Assembly (NCBI RefSeq): GCF_001704275.1
Contig: NZ_CP011533.1
Location: 3,100,001-3,164,000, forward strand
Origin: Streptomyces noursei ATCC 11455
GTDB lineage: Bacteria > Actinomycetota > Actinomycetes > Streptomycetales > Streptomycetaceae
Length of the DNA stretch: 64,000 nucleotides
Direction: 5' to 3'
Shown: one piece after another, positions 26,720-35,502 of the stretch
Layout: every line of letters begins with the position of its first letter
How positions within the stretch are numbered: position 1 is the stretch's first letter
Notes under the pieces: model-generated
Told to the model about the DNA's origin: nothing
Database searches by the model: none
Seen by the model: the letters and a program-made list of their open reading frames with translations, nothing else
Program-made: the position numbers and the translations under genes

Positions 26720-26760
26720 ATTGGATCTTGGTGGATAACCGCATGGTTGTGGATAACTCC
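26720..26760 (-). promoter_or_regulatory. DnaA-box-like pair upstream of the yraN operon
   Basis: On the minus strand TTATCCACA (26756-26748), an exact DnaA box, is followed 18 bp on by TTATCCACC (26738-26730). The block GTTATCCACAA...TTATCCAC...CAAGATCC matches the element at 18880-18935 over about 50 bp with small gaps. It lies 50-85 bp upstream of the yraN start. Confidence 0.4.
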
Positions 26761-26870
26761 GTCACCCGTCAGGGCGACGCGCGGCGGTGGCCGGGCAGCA
26801 CACAGCGGCCGGCGCCGGGCCGGCCGAACCGGCGGGCCCGCGTCGGAGGCTGCTCCGCGCTACCGGTGGC

Positions 26871-27179
26871 TCAGCTCCCCGGAAGATCCAGATCGCTCTT
26901 GTTCAGCTCTTCGATGTTCACGTCCTTGAACGTGAGTACCCGCACCTGCTTGACGAACCGGGCCGGTCGGTACATGTCCCAGACCCAGGCGTCGGCCATC
27001 GAGACCTCGAAGAACACTTCACCCTGGACCGAGTGCACCTGCATCTCGTAGTCGTTGGTGAGGTAGAAGCGACGCTCGGTCTCGATCACGTATTTGAACA
27101 GCCCGACGACGTCGCGGTACTCCCGGTAGAGCTTCAGCTCCATCTCGGTCTCGTACTTTTCGAGGTCCTCGGCGCTCAT
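26871..27179 (-). CDS. DUF2469 domain-containing protein
   Basis: A 102-residue acidic, soluble protein strongly conserved in actinobacteria (DUF2469). It opens MSAEDLEKYETEMELKLYREYRDVV and is collinear with family members to its end, VNIEELNKSDLDLPG. No catalytic motif is visible and the function is unknown. The ATG at 27179 is preceded by GGGGAT. It sits between the NUDIX gene and yraN in the sipZ transcription unit, 38 bp from the NUDIX stop. Confidence 0.9.
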   Translation of the reverse strand: MSAEDLEKYETEMELKLYREYRDVVGLFKYVIETERRFYLTNDYEMQVHSVQGEVFFEVSMADAWVWDMYRPARFVKQVRVLTFKDVNIEELNKSDLDLPGS

Positions 27180-27217
27180 GGCAGATCCCCTTCAGCCGTG
27201 CGTCCCCCTATTGTGCG

Positions 27218-27904
27218 TCAGACCCTCTCGGTCTCCAGGAGCACCGGCGCACTCGGGGGCCCTTCGTCGAGCAGTGTGCGCAGCAGCTCGGCGAGTCTGG
27301 TCGGATACACCGTCTCATGCGACGCCGACAGTTCCTCCGAGGTCCACCACTTCAGTCCGGACACGCTGCGTCGTTCCAGGTCCGTGTGGCCGGCGGTGTC
27401 GGTGGCGGTGCGGTCGGTCCGCGCCAGGTAGTACCACTCGTCCTGTTCCCAGCGTCGCCCGTCGAAGGGGAAGGCGCAGCGACGCTTCCACAGGAGGGGT
27501 CCGAGGGTGGCCTCGGTGATGCCGGTCTCCTCGGCGAGTTCGCGGAGGGCCGCCTGCGCACGGGTCTCCGTGCCCTCCAGGCCGCCGCCGGGGGTGAACC
27601 ACCAGGTCTCGGTCGGACGGTCCGGTTCGAAGCCGTGGAGCAGCAGGATGCGGTCCTGGGAGTCGAGCAGCACCACGCGGGAAACCTGGCGCGCGGTGGC
27701 CTGATCGGCCCCGCCGACCTCAGCGGCCCTCGCGCCCGCGGCGCCGGCAGGCGGCTCAGCGGACCCGATGGCCTCCTCGGCCTCAACGGTCCGACAGCCC
27801 CCCGCCACCTCGCCGGTCAGGCCGGACTCTCCAGCGGCTCCTCCGGCCGCCCCGTCCCGTTCCGGCGCCCGCCCCCGGTCCTGCTCCCGCTCCCGCTCAT
27901 CCAC
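27218..27904 (-). CDS. NUDIX hydrolase
   Basis: A 228-residue protein with a full NUDIX box GGGLEGTETRAQAALRELAEETGI in its middle, followed by WKRRCAFPFDGRRWEQDEWYYL. NUDIX enzymes hydrolyse nucleoside diphosphates linked to another moiety; the substrate here is not predictable. About 75 N-terminal residues before the fold are hydrophilic and rich in Gly, Ala and Glu. The GTG at 27904 has GGAAGGG upstream and overlaps the sipZ stop by 8 bases, which indicates coupling. A mutT-like gene in this position behind sipZ is known from S. lividans. Confidence 0.87.
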   Translation of the reverse strand: MDEREREQDRGRAPERDGAAGGAAGESGLTGEVAGGCRTVEAEEAIGSAEPPAGAAGARAAEVGGADQATARQVSRVVLLDSQDRILLLHGFEPDRPTETWWFTPGGGLEGTETRAQAALRELAEETGITEATLGPLLWKRRCAFPFDGRRWEQDEWYYLARTDRTATDTAGHTDLERRSVSGLKWWTSEELSASHETVYPTRLAELLRTLLDEGPPSAPVLLETERV

Positions 27905-28625
27905 GTCCGCGTCCCTTCCGCCGTGCGATCGGCCCGTGTGCCGCACCACCAAGGATGAGCACGGCACCGGCGACGACCGCCAGGACGATGGGGCGGAGCG
28001 GTCCCGGCTGGGAGGTGCCCCCGGGGAGCGCGGCGAAGCTCTGGGGACGCTGGAGCATGCCGACGCTGCCGAGGGGCCAGGCGCGGGCGTCGACCCGGGC
28101 GTCCACGGCGCTGCGCGGCACGGAGCCGTGGTCACCGTCGGTGAGGTGGACGCGGGAGTCGAGGGAGACGTTGCGGTGGTCGCCGAGGAGGAAGAGCTGG
28201 CCGGTGGGGACGGTGGCCTTGAAGACGGTGGGTGAGGCGGGGCCGTCACTCTGCAGGTACGGCTCCACGACGGGGGTTCCGTTGACCGTCAGCAGGCCCT
28301 TCTTGCTGCAGCAGGCGACCGTGTCGCCGCCGACGCCGACGACCCGCTTGACCATCGGCAGGTCGCCCCAGGAGGCGTCCTTGAAGACGACGATGTCGCC
28401 GCGGCGTATCTCGGAGCCGTTCACCTTCTCGGCGAGGACCCGGGCGCCGGCGGCGATGGTGGGCGTCATGGAGTCCGTCGGCACCGTGTACGGGCGGTAG
28501 ATCAGCGCCCCCCAGACGAAGCCGCCCAGGAACAGCACACAGCCGACGGCCACGGCCAGACCGGACAGCACACTGCCCGTGGTCCGGCCGTGGCCGTCCG
28601 TCGTACGTTCCGTACTGCTGCTCAT
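27897..28625 (-). CDS. lepB: Signal peptidase I (SipZ-like)
   Basis: A 242-residue type I signal peptidase with an N-terminal membrane anchor (about 18-42) and the extracytoplasmic catalytic domain. The nucleophile Ser52 is in VPTDSMTPT and the general base Lys93 in PMVKRVVGVGGD; LLGDHRNVSLDSR is the conserved box E. A second transmembrane helix follows near 212-232, typical of Streptomyces Sip proteins. It removes signal peptides from Sec and Tat substrates. It is the fourth of four tandem signal peptidase genes, separated from sipY by 54 bp, and leads a unit with the NUDIX and DUF2469 genes. Confidence 0.93.
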   Translation of the reverse strand: MSSSTERTTDGHGRTTGSVLSGLAVAVGCVLFLGGFVWGALIYRPYTVPTDSMTPTIAAGARVLAEKVNGSEIRRGDIVVFKDASWGDLPMVKRVVGVGGDTVACCSKKGLLTVNGTPVVEPYLQSDGPASPTVFKATVPTGQLFLLGDHRNVSLDSRVHLTDGDHGSVPRSAVDARVDARAWPLGSVGMLQRPQSFAALPGGTSQPGPLRPIVLAVVAGAVLILGGAAHGPIARRKGRGRG

Positions 28626-28679
28626 CCCAGCGCTCCCGCCCCGCGGGACACGCCCGCGTCGAAGATCCGGGACGGCACC

Positions 28680-29651
28680 TTACCTGGGGTTACGCGCTGC
28701 GGTCAGCCTCCGGCGACGCCAGATCACGAGCGGAACGGCGCCGACCAGGCCCAGGGCCGCGGGAGCCGCACCCATTGCCTTGTTGATCCCGGGTTGGTCG
28801 AAGGTGTCCGGTACCGGAAGGGTTGCCCAGCGGTTGATGGGCCAGGCGATGGTGAAGGCGCGACCGACGACCTCGTCCTCGGAGACCGTGCCGTTGCCCG
28901 GGAGGTTCTGGTGGTAGCGGGAGTCGAGGGAGTCGTCGCGGTGGTCGCCCATCACCCAGATCCGGCCCTTGGGGACGTGGATCGGGCCGAAGGGACGGTC
29001 GCCGCACGGGGTGGCGCCGGGGTAGACGTAGGAGTCTTCCTTGAGGGCCTTGCCGTTGACCTTGACGGGGCCGACGCCCTGGCACTCGACGGTGTCCCCG
29101 CCGACCGCGATGACCCGCTTGATCAGGTCCTTCTCCTCGGCCGAGGGCATCAGGCCGATGAAGCTGAGGACCTTCTGGACGGGGTTGGGCTGCGGGGTGG
29201 GCGTCTCGTTGAGCCAGCCGCCCGGGTCGTGGAAGACGACGACCTCGCCGCGCTGCGGCTTGGAGCCGAACCACGGCGTCAGCTTGTCGACCAGCACCCG
29301 GTCGCCGCGCTGGAGGGTGTCCTGCATGGAGTCGGACGGGATGGAGAACGCCTGCACCAGGAACGTCTTGATGAGCAGGGCGAGGAGCAGCGCGATGCCG
29401 ATGAGGATCGGCAGCTCCTTCCAGAAGGCACGCGGCTTCTTGCCTTTGGTCACGCTGCCGGTCGCCTCCTCGTCGGCCGCTGCGTCCGACTGCTTCGATG
29501 GATCTGTGCGCGGCAGGCCCGACGCGGACCCGCCTGACTGCGCCTGTGGCTGATGTACGGAACTCGTCGCCTGCCGCGCGGACTCACCGCGACCTGCCGG
29601 CTCTTCGGGCTCTTCGGTTCCGGACCGCGCGCCGACCGCCAAGTCCCCCAC
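28680..29651 (-). CDS. lepB: Signal peptidase I (SipY-like)
   Basis: A 323-residue type I signal peptidase. A hydrophilic N-terminal 75 residues precede the anchor helix (82-102), followed by Ser108 in IPSDSMQDT, Lys178 in DLIKRVIAVGGD and the box WVMGDHRDDSLDSR. A second membrane helix lies near 295-312, before an Arg-rich end. SipY is the main enzyme for protein secretion in S. lividans (published; the assignment here is by order). The GTG at 29651 has GGAG five bases upstream and lies 68 bp inside the end of the preceding sipX frame. Confidence 0.93.
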   Translation of the reverse strand: MGDLAVGARSGTEEPEEPAGRGESARQATSSVHQPQAQSGGSASGLPRTDPSKQSDAAADEEATGSVTKGKKPRAFWKELPILIGIALLLALLIKTFLVQAFSIPSDSMQDTLQRGDRVLVDKLTPWFGSKPQRGEVVVFHDPGGWLNETPTPQPNPVQKVLSFIGLMPSAEEKDLIKRVIAVGGDTVECQGVGPVKVNGKALKEDSYVYPGATPCGDRPFGPIHVPKGRIWVMGDHRDDSLDSRYHQNLPGNGTVSEDEVVGRAFTIAWPINRWATLPVPDTFDQPGINKAMGAAPAALGLVGAVPLVIWRRRRLTAARNPR

Positions 29652-30621
29652 ATCTGCTCCTCACTCCGCGCTCTCGCCTGCCCGTCAACCGGTGCAGGCC
29701 CACCACTCCCATAACGAGCGGGAGTTCCGCAGGGGTCGGGAGTACGGTCAAACTCTCGGAGGACACCCTATGCGCTGTGTCCGCTGCCGCCGCCTTCGCG
29801 CCCGGCGCGTCGTGGACGGTGGCGAAGGTGTCGGGCTCTTCGAGGAACCGCCAGTGGCTGAACGGCCAGGCGATGACCACGGCCCGGCCCACGACGTTGT
29901 CCACCGAGACCGTGCCGTGGTACGGCTCGTCCAGGTGGTATCGCGAGTCCGCCGAGTTGGAGCGGTGATCGCCCATGACGAAGATCCGTCCGGTGGGGAC
30001 GGTCACCGTGAACTTCAGCTGGGAGGGCGGGTTTCCCGGGTGCACGTAGGGCTCGGTGAGCGGGGTGCCGTTGACCGTCACCCGACCCTTGGTGTCGCAG
30101 CAGCGGACGGTGTCGCCACCGACCGCGACCGCACGCTTGATCAGGTCCTGTTCGTTGGCCGACGGGAGCAGCCCGATGAAGGTCAACAGGTCGTTGATCG
30201 GGCCGGGGTTGCCAGCCGACTGGTTCTGCTCGCCCTTGAGCCAGCCGCCGGGGTCCTTGAAGACCACGACGTCGCCGCGGTGCGGCGTGGCGCCGAACCA
30301 CGGGGTGAGCTTGTCGACCAGCACCCGGTCGCCGATCTTGATCGTCTGCTCCATGGAGCCGGACGGGATGACGAACGCCTGCACCAGGAACGTCTTCAGG
30401 ACCAGCGCGATGGCCAGCGCCACCCCGATCAGGATCGGGATCTCCTTGAGGTAGGAGCGGCGTCGGCGGCGCTTGATGCGCTGGGCCTGACGGCGTCGCT
30501 CGGCCCGCCCGCCGGTCGCCGCACGGGTGCCGGACCCGCGGTCGTCCTCTGCGGCGCCGCCGTGCATCGCGCCCTCGGTGGCGTCCTCGCGCCCGTGGCG
30601 GGGGCGTCCGCGGTTACCCAT
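29584..30621 (-). CDS. lepB: Signal peptidase I (SipX-like)
   Basis: A 345-residue type I signal peptidase. A basic region RIKRRRRR precedes the anchor helix (61-81), followed by Ser89 in IPSGSMEQT, Lys162 in DLIKRAVAVGGD and the box FVMGDHRSNSADSR. The last 40 residues are extremely Arg/Gly-rich and are encoded in the 68-bp overlap with sipY and just before it. The ATG overlaps the sipW stop by 8 bases. It belongs to the sipW-sipX-sipY operon. Confidence 0.92.
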   Translation of the reverse strand: MGNRGRPRHGREDATEGAMHGGAAEDDRGSGTRAATGGRAERRRQAQRIKRRRRRSYLKEIPILIGVALAIALVLKTFLVQAFVIPSGSMEQTIKIGDRVLVDKLTPWFGATPHRGDVVVFKDPGGWLKGEQNQSAGNPGPINDLLTFIGLLPSANEQDLIKRAVAVGGDTVRCCDTKGRVTVNGTPLTEPYVHPGNPPSQLKFTVTVPTGRIFVMGDHRSNSADSRYHLDEPYHGTVSVDNVVGRAVVIAWPFSHWRFLEEPDTFATVHDAPGAKAAAADTAHRVSSESLTVLPTPAELPLVMGVVGLHRLTGRRERGVRSRCGGLGGRRAVRNRRARRAGRSR

Positions 30622-31378
30622 GGGGGCCTGCCGGGGCCGGTATACGGGCCAGGGACCCCGGGGTGTCGATGGTGCTCCAGCGGCCGACCGGCCAGGTGAT
30701 CAGGTCGGCGCGGCCGATGACCTTGTCGACCGGGACGGTGCCGCCGCCGGGCTGGCCGAGGTGGTCGCGGGAGTCGCTGGACCGGGAGCGGTGGTCGCCC
30801 ATGACCCAGAGCCGGCCCACCGGCACCACGATGTCGAAGGGGACGGCGGAGGGCGCGTCCCCGGGATGGAGATACCCCTCGGTCACCGGCTCACCGTTCA
30901 CGTCGATCCGCCCCCGTTTGTCACAGCAGGTCACATGGTCTCCACCGACGCCGATGACGCGCTTGACGTAGTCGGTGTCGTCGGACCGGGCCAGGCCCAG
31001 CGCCGCGCCTGCCTTGCGCAGCAGTCCCGTGACGGGATTCTCCCCCTGCTCCCTGTAAACGAAAGATCCGGTGCCGTCGAAGACGATGACGTCGCCGCGC
31101 TGCGGGCCGGCGCCGAAACGGTACGCCAGCTTGTTCACCAGGACCCGGTCGCCGACCCGCAGGGTGTTCTCCATGGAGGTGCTGGGGATCAGGAACGGCT
31201 GCGCGACGAAGGTGCTGAGCAGGAACAGGAAGGCCAGGCAGAGCACGAGGAGGGTGACCGGCCGGTACCGCGGCTGCGCCGTCCGGGACCGGAAACGCGC
31301 GAAGCGCGACCGTCGCTCCGACCCCTGAGCGGGATCGGAAGCGGGGTCGCGCTCCGTGAGCTGTGCGTCGGTGTCCAT
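30614..31378 (-). CDS. lepB: Signal peptidase I (SipW-like)
   Basis: A 254-residue type I signal peptidase, shorter than SipX and SipY and without their second membrane helix. The anchor helix is at about 40-62; catalytic Ser68 is in IPSTSMENT and Lys139 in DYVKRVIGVGGD; WVMGDHRSRSSDSR is present. It is the first gene of the sip cluster and is separated from rplS upstream by a strong terminator, so it should have its own promoter in 31379-31436. Confidence 0.92.
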   Translation of the reverse strand: MDTDAQLTERDPASDPAQGSERRSRFARFRSRTAQPRYRPVTLLVLCLAFLFLLSTFVAQPFLIPSTSMENTLRVGDRVLVNKLAYRFGAGPQRGDVIVFDGTGSFVYREQGENPVTGLLRKAGAALGLARSDDTDYVKRVIGVGGDHVTCCDKRGRIDVNGEPVTEGYLHPGDAPSAVPFDIVVPVGRLWVMGDHRSRSSDSRDHLGQPGGGTVPVDKVIGRADLITWPVGRWSTIDTPGSLARIPAPAGPHG

Positions 31379-31436
31379 GGGGCCCAGAGCCTATCCGGCC
31401 GGGCCCGGACGCCGGTCGCGAGCGTGGCCTCGCGGT

Positions 31437-31466
31437 GCACCGGGGCGGATTTCCGCCGCCCGGTGC
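31437..31466 (-). terminator. rplS terminator
   Basis: An inverted repeat GCACCGGGGCGG (31437-31448) pairs, with small bulges, with CCGCCGCCCGGTGC (31453-31466), directly after rplS and before sipW. The loop is short. Confidence 0.7.
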
Positions 31467-31474
31467 GGCGCGGC

Positions 31475-31822
31475 TCAGCGCTCGCGCTTCTCCTTGATCT
31501 TGGCGGCCTTGCCGCGCAGCTCGCGGAGGTAGTACAGCTTGGCGCGGCGGACGTCACCGCGGGTGACGACCTCGATCTTCTCGACGATCGGGGTGTGCAC
31601 GGGGAAGGTGCGCTCCACGCCGACCGAGAAGCTGACCTTGCGGACCGTGAAGGTCTCGCGCACGCCGGAGCCCTGGCGGCGGATGACAACGCCCTTGAAC
31701 TGCTGCACACGGGAGCGGTTGCCCTCGATGACGCGGACGTGGACGTTGACGGTGTCACCCGGGCGGAAGGCCGGGATGTCGCTGCGCAGCGCGGCGGAGT
31801 CGACGGAGTCGAGAAGGTGCAT
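31475..31822 (-). CDS. rplS: 50S ribosomal protein L19
   Basis: A 115-residue L19 protein at the 30S-50S interface. It contains [34 protein letters not shown] and the C-terminal [20 protein letters not shown], all family typical. The length equals that of other actinobacteria. It follows trmD after 134 bp, in the common rpsP-rimM-trmD-rplS order. Confidence 0.97.
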   Translation of the reverse strand: MHLLDSVDSAALRSDIPAFRPGDTVNVHVRVIEGNRSRVQQFKGVVIRRQGSGVRETFTVRKVSFSVGVERTFPVHTPIVEKIEVVTRGDVRRAKLYYLRELRGKAAKIKEKRER

Positions 31823-31956
31823 GACCTACTGCTTTCTTCGCCGATGCCACAGGTCATCAGCGGAATCATTCGGAAAGGTTGATGTACTGCCGAGCTGCCG
31901 GGCGGACGTCGTTCCCCCTGTGGCAGGGGCGCACACCGGGCGCAGACAGCAGCGGC

Positions 31957-32766
31957 TCATTCTTCCATGGACTGACTCGTCCGCCCAAATCGGCCGTCCT
32001 CGCCCGGCGCCCAGCCCAGGATCGAGAGGATCTCCCGGTCCTTCTTGTCGAAGGCGGCGGGGTCGGCGCGCTCGATCAGATCAGGGCGGTTGCGGTCGGT
32101 GCGGCGGAACGCCTCGTCGCGGCGCCAGCGGGCGATCTTGCCGTGGTGGCCGCTGAGCAGCACCTCGGGGATGGTGCGGTCGCGCCACTCCGGGGGCTTG
32201 GTGTAGACGGGGCCTTCCAGGAGGTCGGCCATCGCCCCGGGGGCGAAGGAGTCGTCCTGGTGGGAGGCGGCGTTGCCGAGGACGCCGGGCAGCAGCCGGG
32301 CGATCGCCTCGACCATGACCAGGACCGGGGCCTCGCCGCCGGCCAGGACGTAGTCGCCGATGGACACCTCGCGGACGTCCAGGCGGTCGCCGTACTCCTC
32401 GATGACGCGGCGGTCGATGCCCTCGTAGCGGGCCGGGGTGAACACCAGCCAGGGCTTGGCGGAGAGTTCGACGGCGAGCTGCTGGGTGAACGGGACACCG
32501 CTGGGGGTGGGGACGACGAGGACGGGTTCCCCCTCGCCGGACGCCAGGATGCCGTCCAGCGCCTCGCCCCACGGCTCGGGCTTCATGACCATGCCCGGGC
32601 CGCCGCCGTAGGGGGTGTCGTCGACCGTGTGGTGCTTGTCGTGGGTGCACTCCCGCAGGTCGTGGATGCGCACGTCGAGCTGTCCACGGGCACGGGCCTT
32701 GCCGACCAGCGAGACGTTCAGCGGTTCGAGGTACTCCGGGAAGATCGTGACGACGTCGAGCCGCAT
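31957..32766 (-). CDS. trmD: tRNA (guanine37-N1)-methyltransferase
   Basis: A 269-residue SPOUT-class enzyme that makes m1G37 in tRNAs reading CNN codons and so prevents frameshifting. The deep-knot motifs are present: DDTPYGGGPGMVMKPEP, PARYEGIDRRVIEEYGD and VSIGDYVLAGGE. The ATG at 32766 overlaps the rimM stop by one base (TGATG), so it is coupled to rimM. Confidence 0.97.
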   Translation of the reverse strand: MRLDVVTIFPEYLEPLNVSLVGKARARGQLDVRIHDLRECTHDKHHTVDDTPYGGGPGMVMKPEPWGEALDGILASGEGEPVLVVPTPSGVPFTQQLAVELSAKPWLVFTPARYEGIDRRVIEEYGDRLDVREVSIGDYVLAGGEAPVLVMVEAIARLLPGVLGNAASHQDDSFAPGAMADLLEGPVYTKPPEWRDRTIPEVLLSGHHGKIARWRRDEAFRRTDRNRPDLIERADPAAFDKKDREILSILGWAPGEDGRFGRTSQSMEE

Positions 32767-33311
32767 CAGCTGTCCTCGCGGGCGGAGGCGATCTCGGCCT
32801 GGGCCTCGTCGAGGAGTCCCGGCGGCGGGTCGATGACCGCGCGCTGCTCCTCCAGGTCGATCTCGGGCACGATCTCGCTGACGAACGGGATCATCACCTC
32901 GCTGCCGTCGGGGCGCGCCACGATCAGCAGGTCCTGGTAGGGCAGGTGGGAGACCTCGCTGATCCGGCCGACGGCGGTGCCGTCGCGGGTGACGACATCG
33001 AGGTCGATCAGCTGGTGGTCGTAGAACTCCTCGGGATCCTCGGGGAGTTCCTCGGGGTCGACCTCGGCGATCAGCAGGGTGTTGCGCAGCGCCTCGGCGG
33101 CGGTGCGGTCCGCGACGCCCTCGAAGCGCAGCAGCAGCCGGCCGCTGTGGACCCGGCCGGTGGCGATGGTCAGCGGCCCGACGGCGGACGGGGCGGTGGC
33201 GAGGACGGCGCCCGGGGCGAGCCGGAGTTCCGGTTCGTCGGTGCGCACCTCTACGGTGACCTCGCCCTTGATGCCGTGGGCGCGGCCGATCCGGGCGACT
33301 ACCAGCTGCAC
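32766..33311 (-). CDS. rimM: 16S rRNA processing protein RimM
   Basis: A 181-residue 30S assembly factor that binds S19. The N-terminal RimM barrel has [22 protein letters not shown] and the C-terminal PRC-type barrel has [17 protein letters not shown] and [14 protein letters not shown]. The GTG at 33311 is chosen because homology starts there and GAGGGAG lies eight bases upstream. The longer frame upstream is not conserved. It is coupled to trmD. Confidence 0.95.
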   Translation of the reverse strand: MQLVVARIGRAHGIKGEVTVEVRTDEPELRLAPGAVLATAPSAVGPLTIATGRVHSGRLLLRFEGVADRTAAEALRNTLLIAEVDPEELPEDPEEFYDHQLIDLDVVTRDGTAVGRISEVSHLPYQDLLIVARPDGSEVMIPFVSEIVPEIDLEEQRAVIDPPPGLLDEAQAEIASAREDS

Positions 33312-33504
33312 TGTTCTCCCTCTTCGCGGCCAAGCCGCCGCCGCTTTCGCGGATGTGGTTGCGGAACGTCGGGGTTCCTCGGTGGACGGTGTCTGCCGTG
33401 GAACCGGGGTGGTGGCTGGCGCCCCGCAGTCCCACGATCGCATACGGACGCGGGCCGGGGACGGCCCGAAGGCCCTCCCCGGCCCGAGCCGGTGTTCAAC
33501 TTGA

Positions 33505-33744
33505 TCAGCGAACTTGGTCGACGTCGACGAGGTCGACGCGGATGCCCCGGCCGCCGATGGCGCCGACGACGGTCCGCAGTGCGCGGGCGGTCCGGCCGTT
33601 GCGGCCGATCACCTTGCCGAGGTCGTCGGGGTGGACCCGGACCTCCAGCACGCGCCCGCGGCGCAGGGTGCGCGAGGCTACCTGCACGTCGTCGGGGTTG
33701 TCGACGATGCCCTTGACGAGGTGCTCAAGGGCCTCCTCAAGCAC
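33505..33744 (-). CDS. KH-domain RNA-binding protein (KhpA-like)
   Basis: A 79-residue single KH-domain protein with GXXG loop [12 protein letters not shown], found between rpsP and rimM in many Gram-positive bacteria. KhpA with KhpB/Jag binds many RNAs and affects cell elongation in streptococci; its role in Streptomyces is not known. The start is GTG 33744, two bases after the rpsP stop, so it is probably coupled. A 193-bp gap follows before rimM. Confidence 0.93.
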   Translation of the reverse strand: MLEEALEHLVKGIVDNPDDVQVASRTLRRGRVLEVRVHPDDLGKVIGRNGRTARALRTVVGAIGGRGIRVDLVDVDQVR

Positions 33745-33746
33745 GC

Positions 33747-34187
33747 TCAGTCCTCGGTGGACTCGGAGGTGGACTCGGCCGCGGCCTCGTCCGCCTTCTT
33801 GTCGGCCTTCTTCGCCTTCGGGGTGATGGCCTCACCCTTCGGCTCGTCACCGGAAGCCTTGGCAGCGGCCTCGAAGAGGGCGCGCTTGTCGGCCTTCGGC
33901 TCGGCGACCTTCATCGGCGCCGGGGCCGGCAGGCCCTTGAACTTCTGCCAGTCGCCGGTGACCTTGAGGATGGCCAGCACGGGCTCGGTCGGCTGCGCGC
34001 CGACACCCAGCCAGTAGGCGACGCGCTCGGCGTCGACCTCGATGCGGGAGGGGTTCTGCACCGGGTGGTACAGGCCGATCTCCTCGATGGCGCGGCCGTC
34101 CCGGCGGGTGCGGGAGTCGGCGACGACGATGCGGTAGTGAGGCGAGCGGATCTTGCCCAGACGCTTCAGCTTGATCTTGACTGCCAC
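33747..34187 (-). CDS. rpsP: 30S ribosomal protein S16
   Basis: A 146-residue S16. The core (1-85) is canonical: [35 protein letters not shown]. The C-terminal 60 residues are a Lys/Ala/Glu extension, normal for Streptomyces. The GTG at 34187 (VAVKIKLKR) is the conserved start, with AGGAG about 12 bases upstream. It is the first gene of the rpsP-khpA-rimM-trmD-rplS cluster. Confidence 0.97.
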   Translation of the reverse strand: MAVKIKLKRLGKIRSPHYRIVVADSRTRRDGRAIEEIGLYHPVQNPSRIEVDAERVAYWLGVGAQPTEPVLAILKVTGDWQKFKGLPAPAPMKVAEPKADKRALFEAAAKASGDEPKGEAITPKAKKADKKADEAAAESTSESTED

Positions 34188-34342
34188 TGGAGTGGTGTCT
34201 CCTGGTCTTGACGTGGTGGGGCACAACGAGATGCCACGTGGGGTTGCGGTACTCGGGGCCCCGATGGACGCGTCAGCCGGAGGAGAGAGGGGTCCTGTGC
34301 GACTGTCGAGTACAGCAGGCAATTGTGCCACACGCCCGAGGG

Positions 34343-34933
34343 TCAGCCGACCGCGGCCACCTCGGGGATCCGGAAGGGCTTGCCGCAGCCGCCGCAGACG
34401 ATCGGCGCCTGGGCCAGCACGGAGGGGACGACCCGCACATTGCGCCCGCAGTCGCAGACGGCCTTGACGCGGACACCGCCCCCGGAGGAGCCGTGCCGGG
34501 CGGCCGGTCCGCGGAAGCTGCGGGTGGTGTCGGTGGCGGTGGCGGCGCTGTGGGCCTTGAGGGCTCTGGTGAGCCGCTCGATGGTGGGGCGGTAGCGCCG
34601 TCTCGCCTCGGGATTGAGCGTGACCAGCGAGAAGCCGCTGCTGGGATGCGGCTCGTCGGTGTGGTCCAGGCCCAGCTCCTCGGCGATCGCCAGGAACCGG
34701 CGGTTGTGGTAGCGGCCTGCCCGGGAGGTGTCGCGGATGCCGCGGGCGGCGGCGATGCCGTGGACTGCCTCATGGAGCAGCCGTTCGAAGGAGAGCTCGG
34801 CGCCACAGGCGGACGACGACTCTCCGATCAGGGATTCGGGCGCGGCCAGGTCCGGCAGCTCGGGGTGGTGCCGTTGAATGTCGGCCCACGCGAGCGCCAG
34901 CTCGGCGGCGAGAACAGGCGGTGTCGTGCTCAC
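34343..34933 (-). CDS. SprT-like zinc metallopeptidase-fold protein
   Basis: A 196-residue protein with an HExxH motif, HEAVHG at residues 54-59 (His54, Glu55, His58), in the setting of a SprT-like domain, and a C-terminal zinc ribbon with CDC and CGGC pairs separated by about 18 residues (residues about 160-185). SprT/Spartan-type proteins cleave DNA-protein crosslinks in eukaryotes; bacterial members are uncharacterised. I chose GTG 34933 since no homology-like sequence precedes it, but no good RBS is seen. It is conserved in Streptomyces upstream of rpsP. Confidence 0.7.
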   Translation of the reverse strand: MSTTPPVLAAELALAWADIQRHHPELPDLAAPESLIGESSSACGAELSFERLLHEAVHGIAAARGIRDTSRAGRYHNRRFLAIAEELGLDHTDEPHPSSGFSLVTLNPEARRRYRPTIERLTRALKAHSAATATDTTRSFRGPAARHGSSGGGVRVKAVCDCGRNVRVVPSVLAQAPIVCGGCGKPFRIPEVAAVG

Positions 34934-35502
34934 GTCGTGACAACGAGCCGGGGTCTCCCAGTGTTCCGATTCCGGGGCATCCCAAATAATTTGCACGTAC
35001 CGGTCAGTTTCCGGGCATGGGGCATGGCCCGTGCCCGGTACGCCGATCTGCGGAGAAGGCGCCCCTGGGACGGCAAGCCGGTACGTAGGGCGCGTACCCC
35101 CGCGTACACCACATGGCGTAAGCCCGCCGCATGTCAGGGCGCCGGACACGCGGCGATGTTACCGGCGGTACGAAGTGCTGCGGACACCGACCCCACCCGT
35201 CCACCGTAGGACAGCGGGATCCGGCGGCGGCACGCGGGAGGCGACGGCCGGGGCGACGGGCGGGGCGACGGGCGGCGCCGCTGCCGTGGCGGGACGGCAC
35301 TCCCCGGGGCACCCTGGAACGGCGCTCCGGGAGTGCGGTGGGCGGCGCACACAGGGGCGCGCGGGAGCCAAACCCCGGCGCACCCTCTGGACGCCCGGTC
35401 GGATGCGCAGTTGTCTGGATCGCGGGGGCGCACAACGCTCGGAAACACGGGGGCGGACGGTACTGATCAGCTTCGGGTTCTCGGCGAATAGGGGCGCTAT
35501 CG
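34934..35502. other. Gap between divergent SprT-like and methyltransferase genes
   Basis: 569 bp with no supported gene; the frames that are open have extreme Arg/Pro/Gly composition. It contains an AT-rich spot AAATAATTT near 34984, a possible -10 region for the SprT-like gene, and a near-perfect tandem of GGGGCGACGGGC around 35250-35275. Confidence 0.5.

Noticed and set aside
31823..31956. Ribosomal protein L19 leader RNA
   Set aside because: The spacer between trmD and rplS was inspected for a leader structure; I see no convincing stem or conserved motif.
34934..35149. Longer start for the SprT-like protein
   Set aside because: The upstream residues are not family-like and run through the probable promoter region; GTG 34933 is kept although its RBS is poor.
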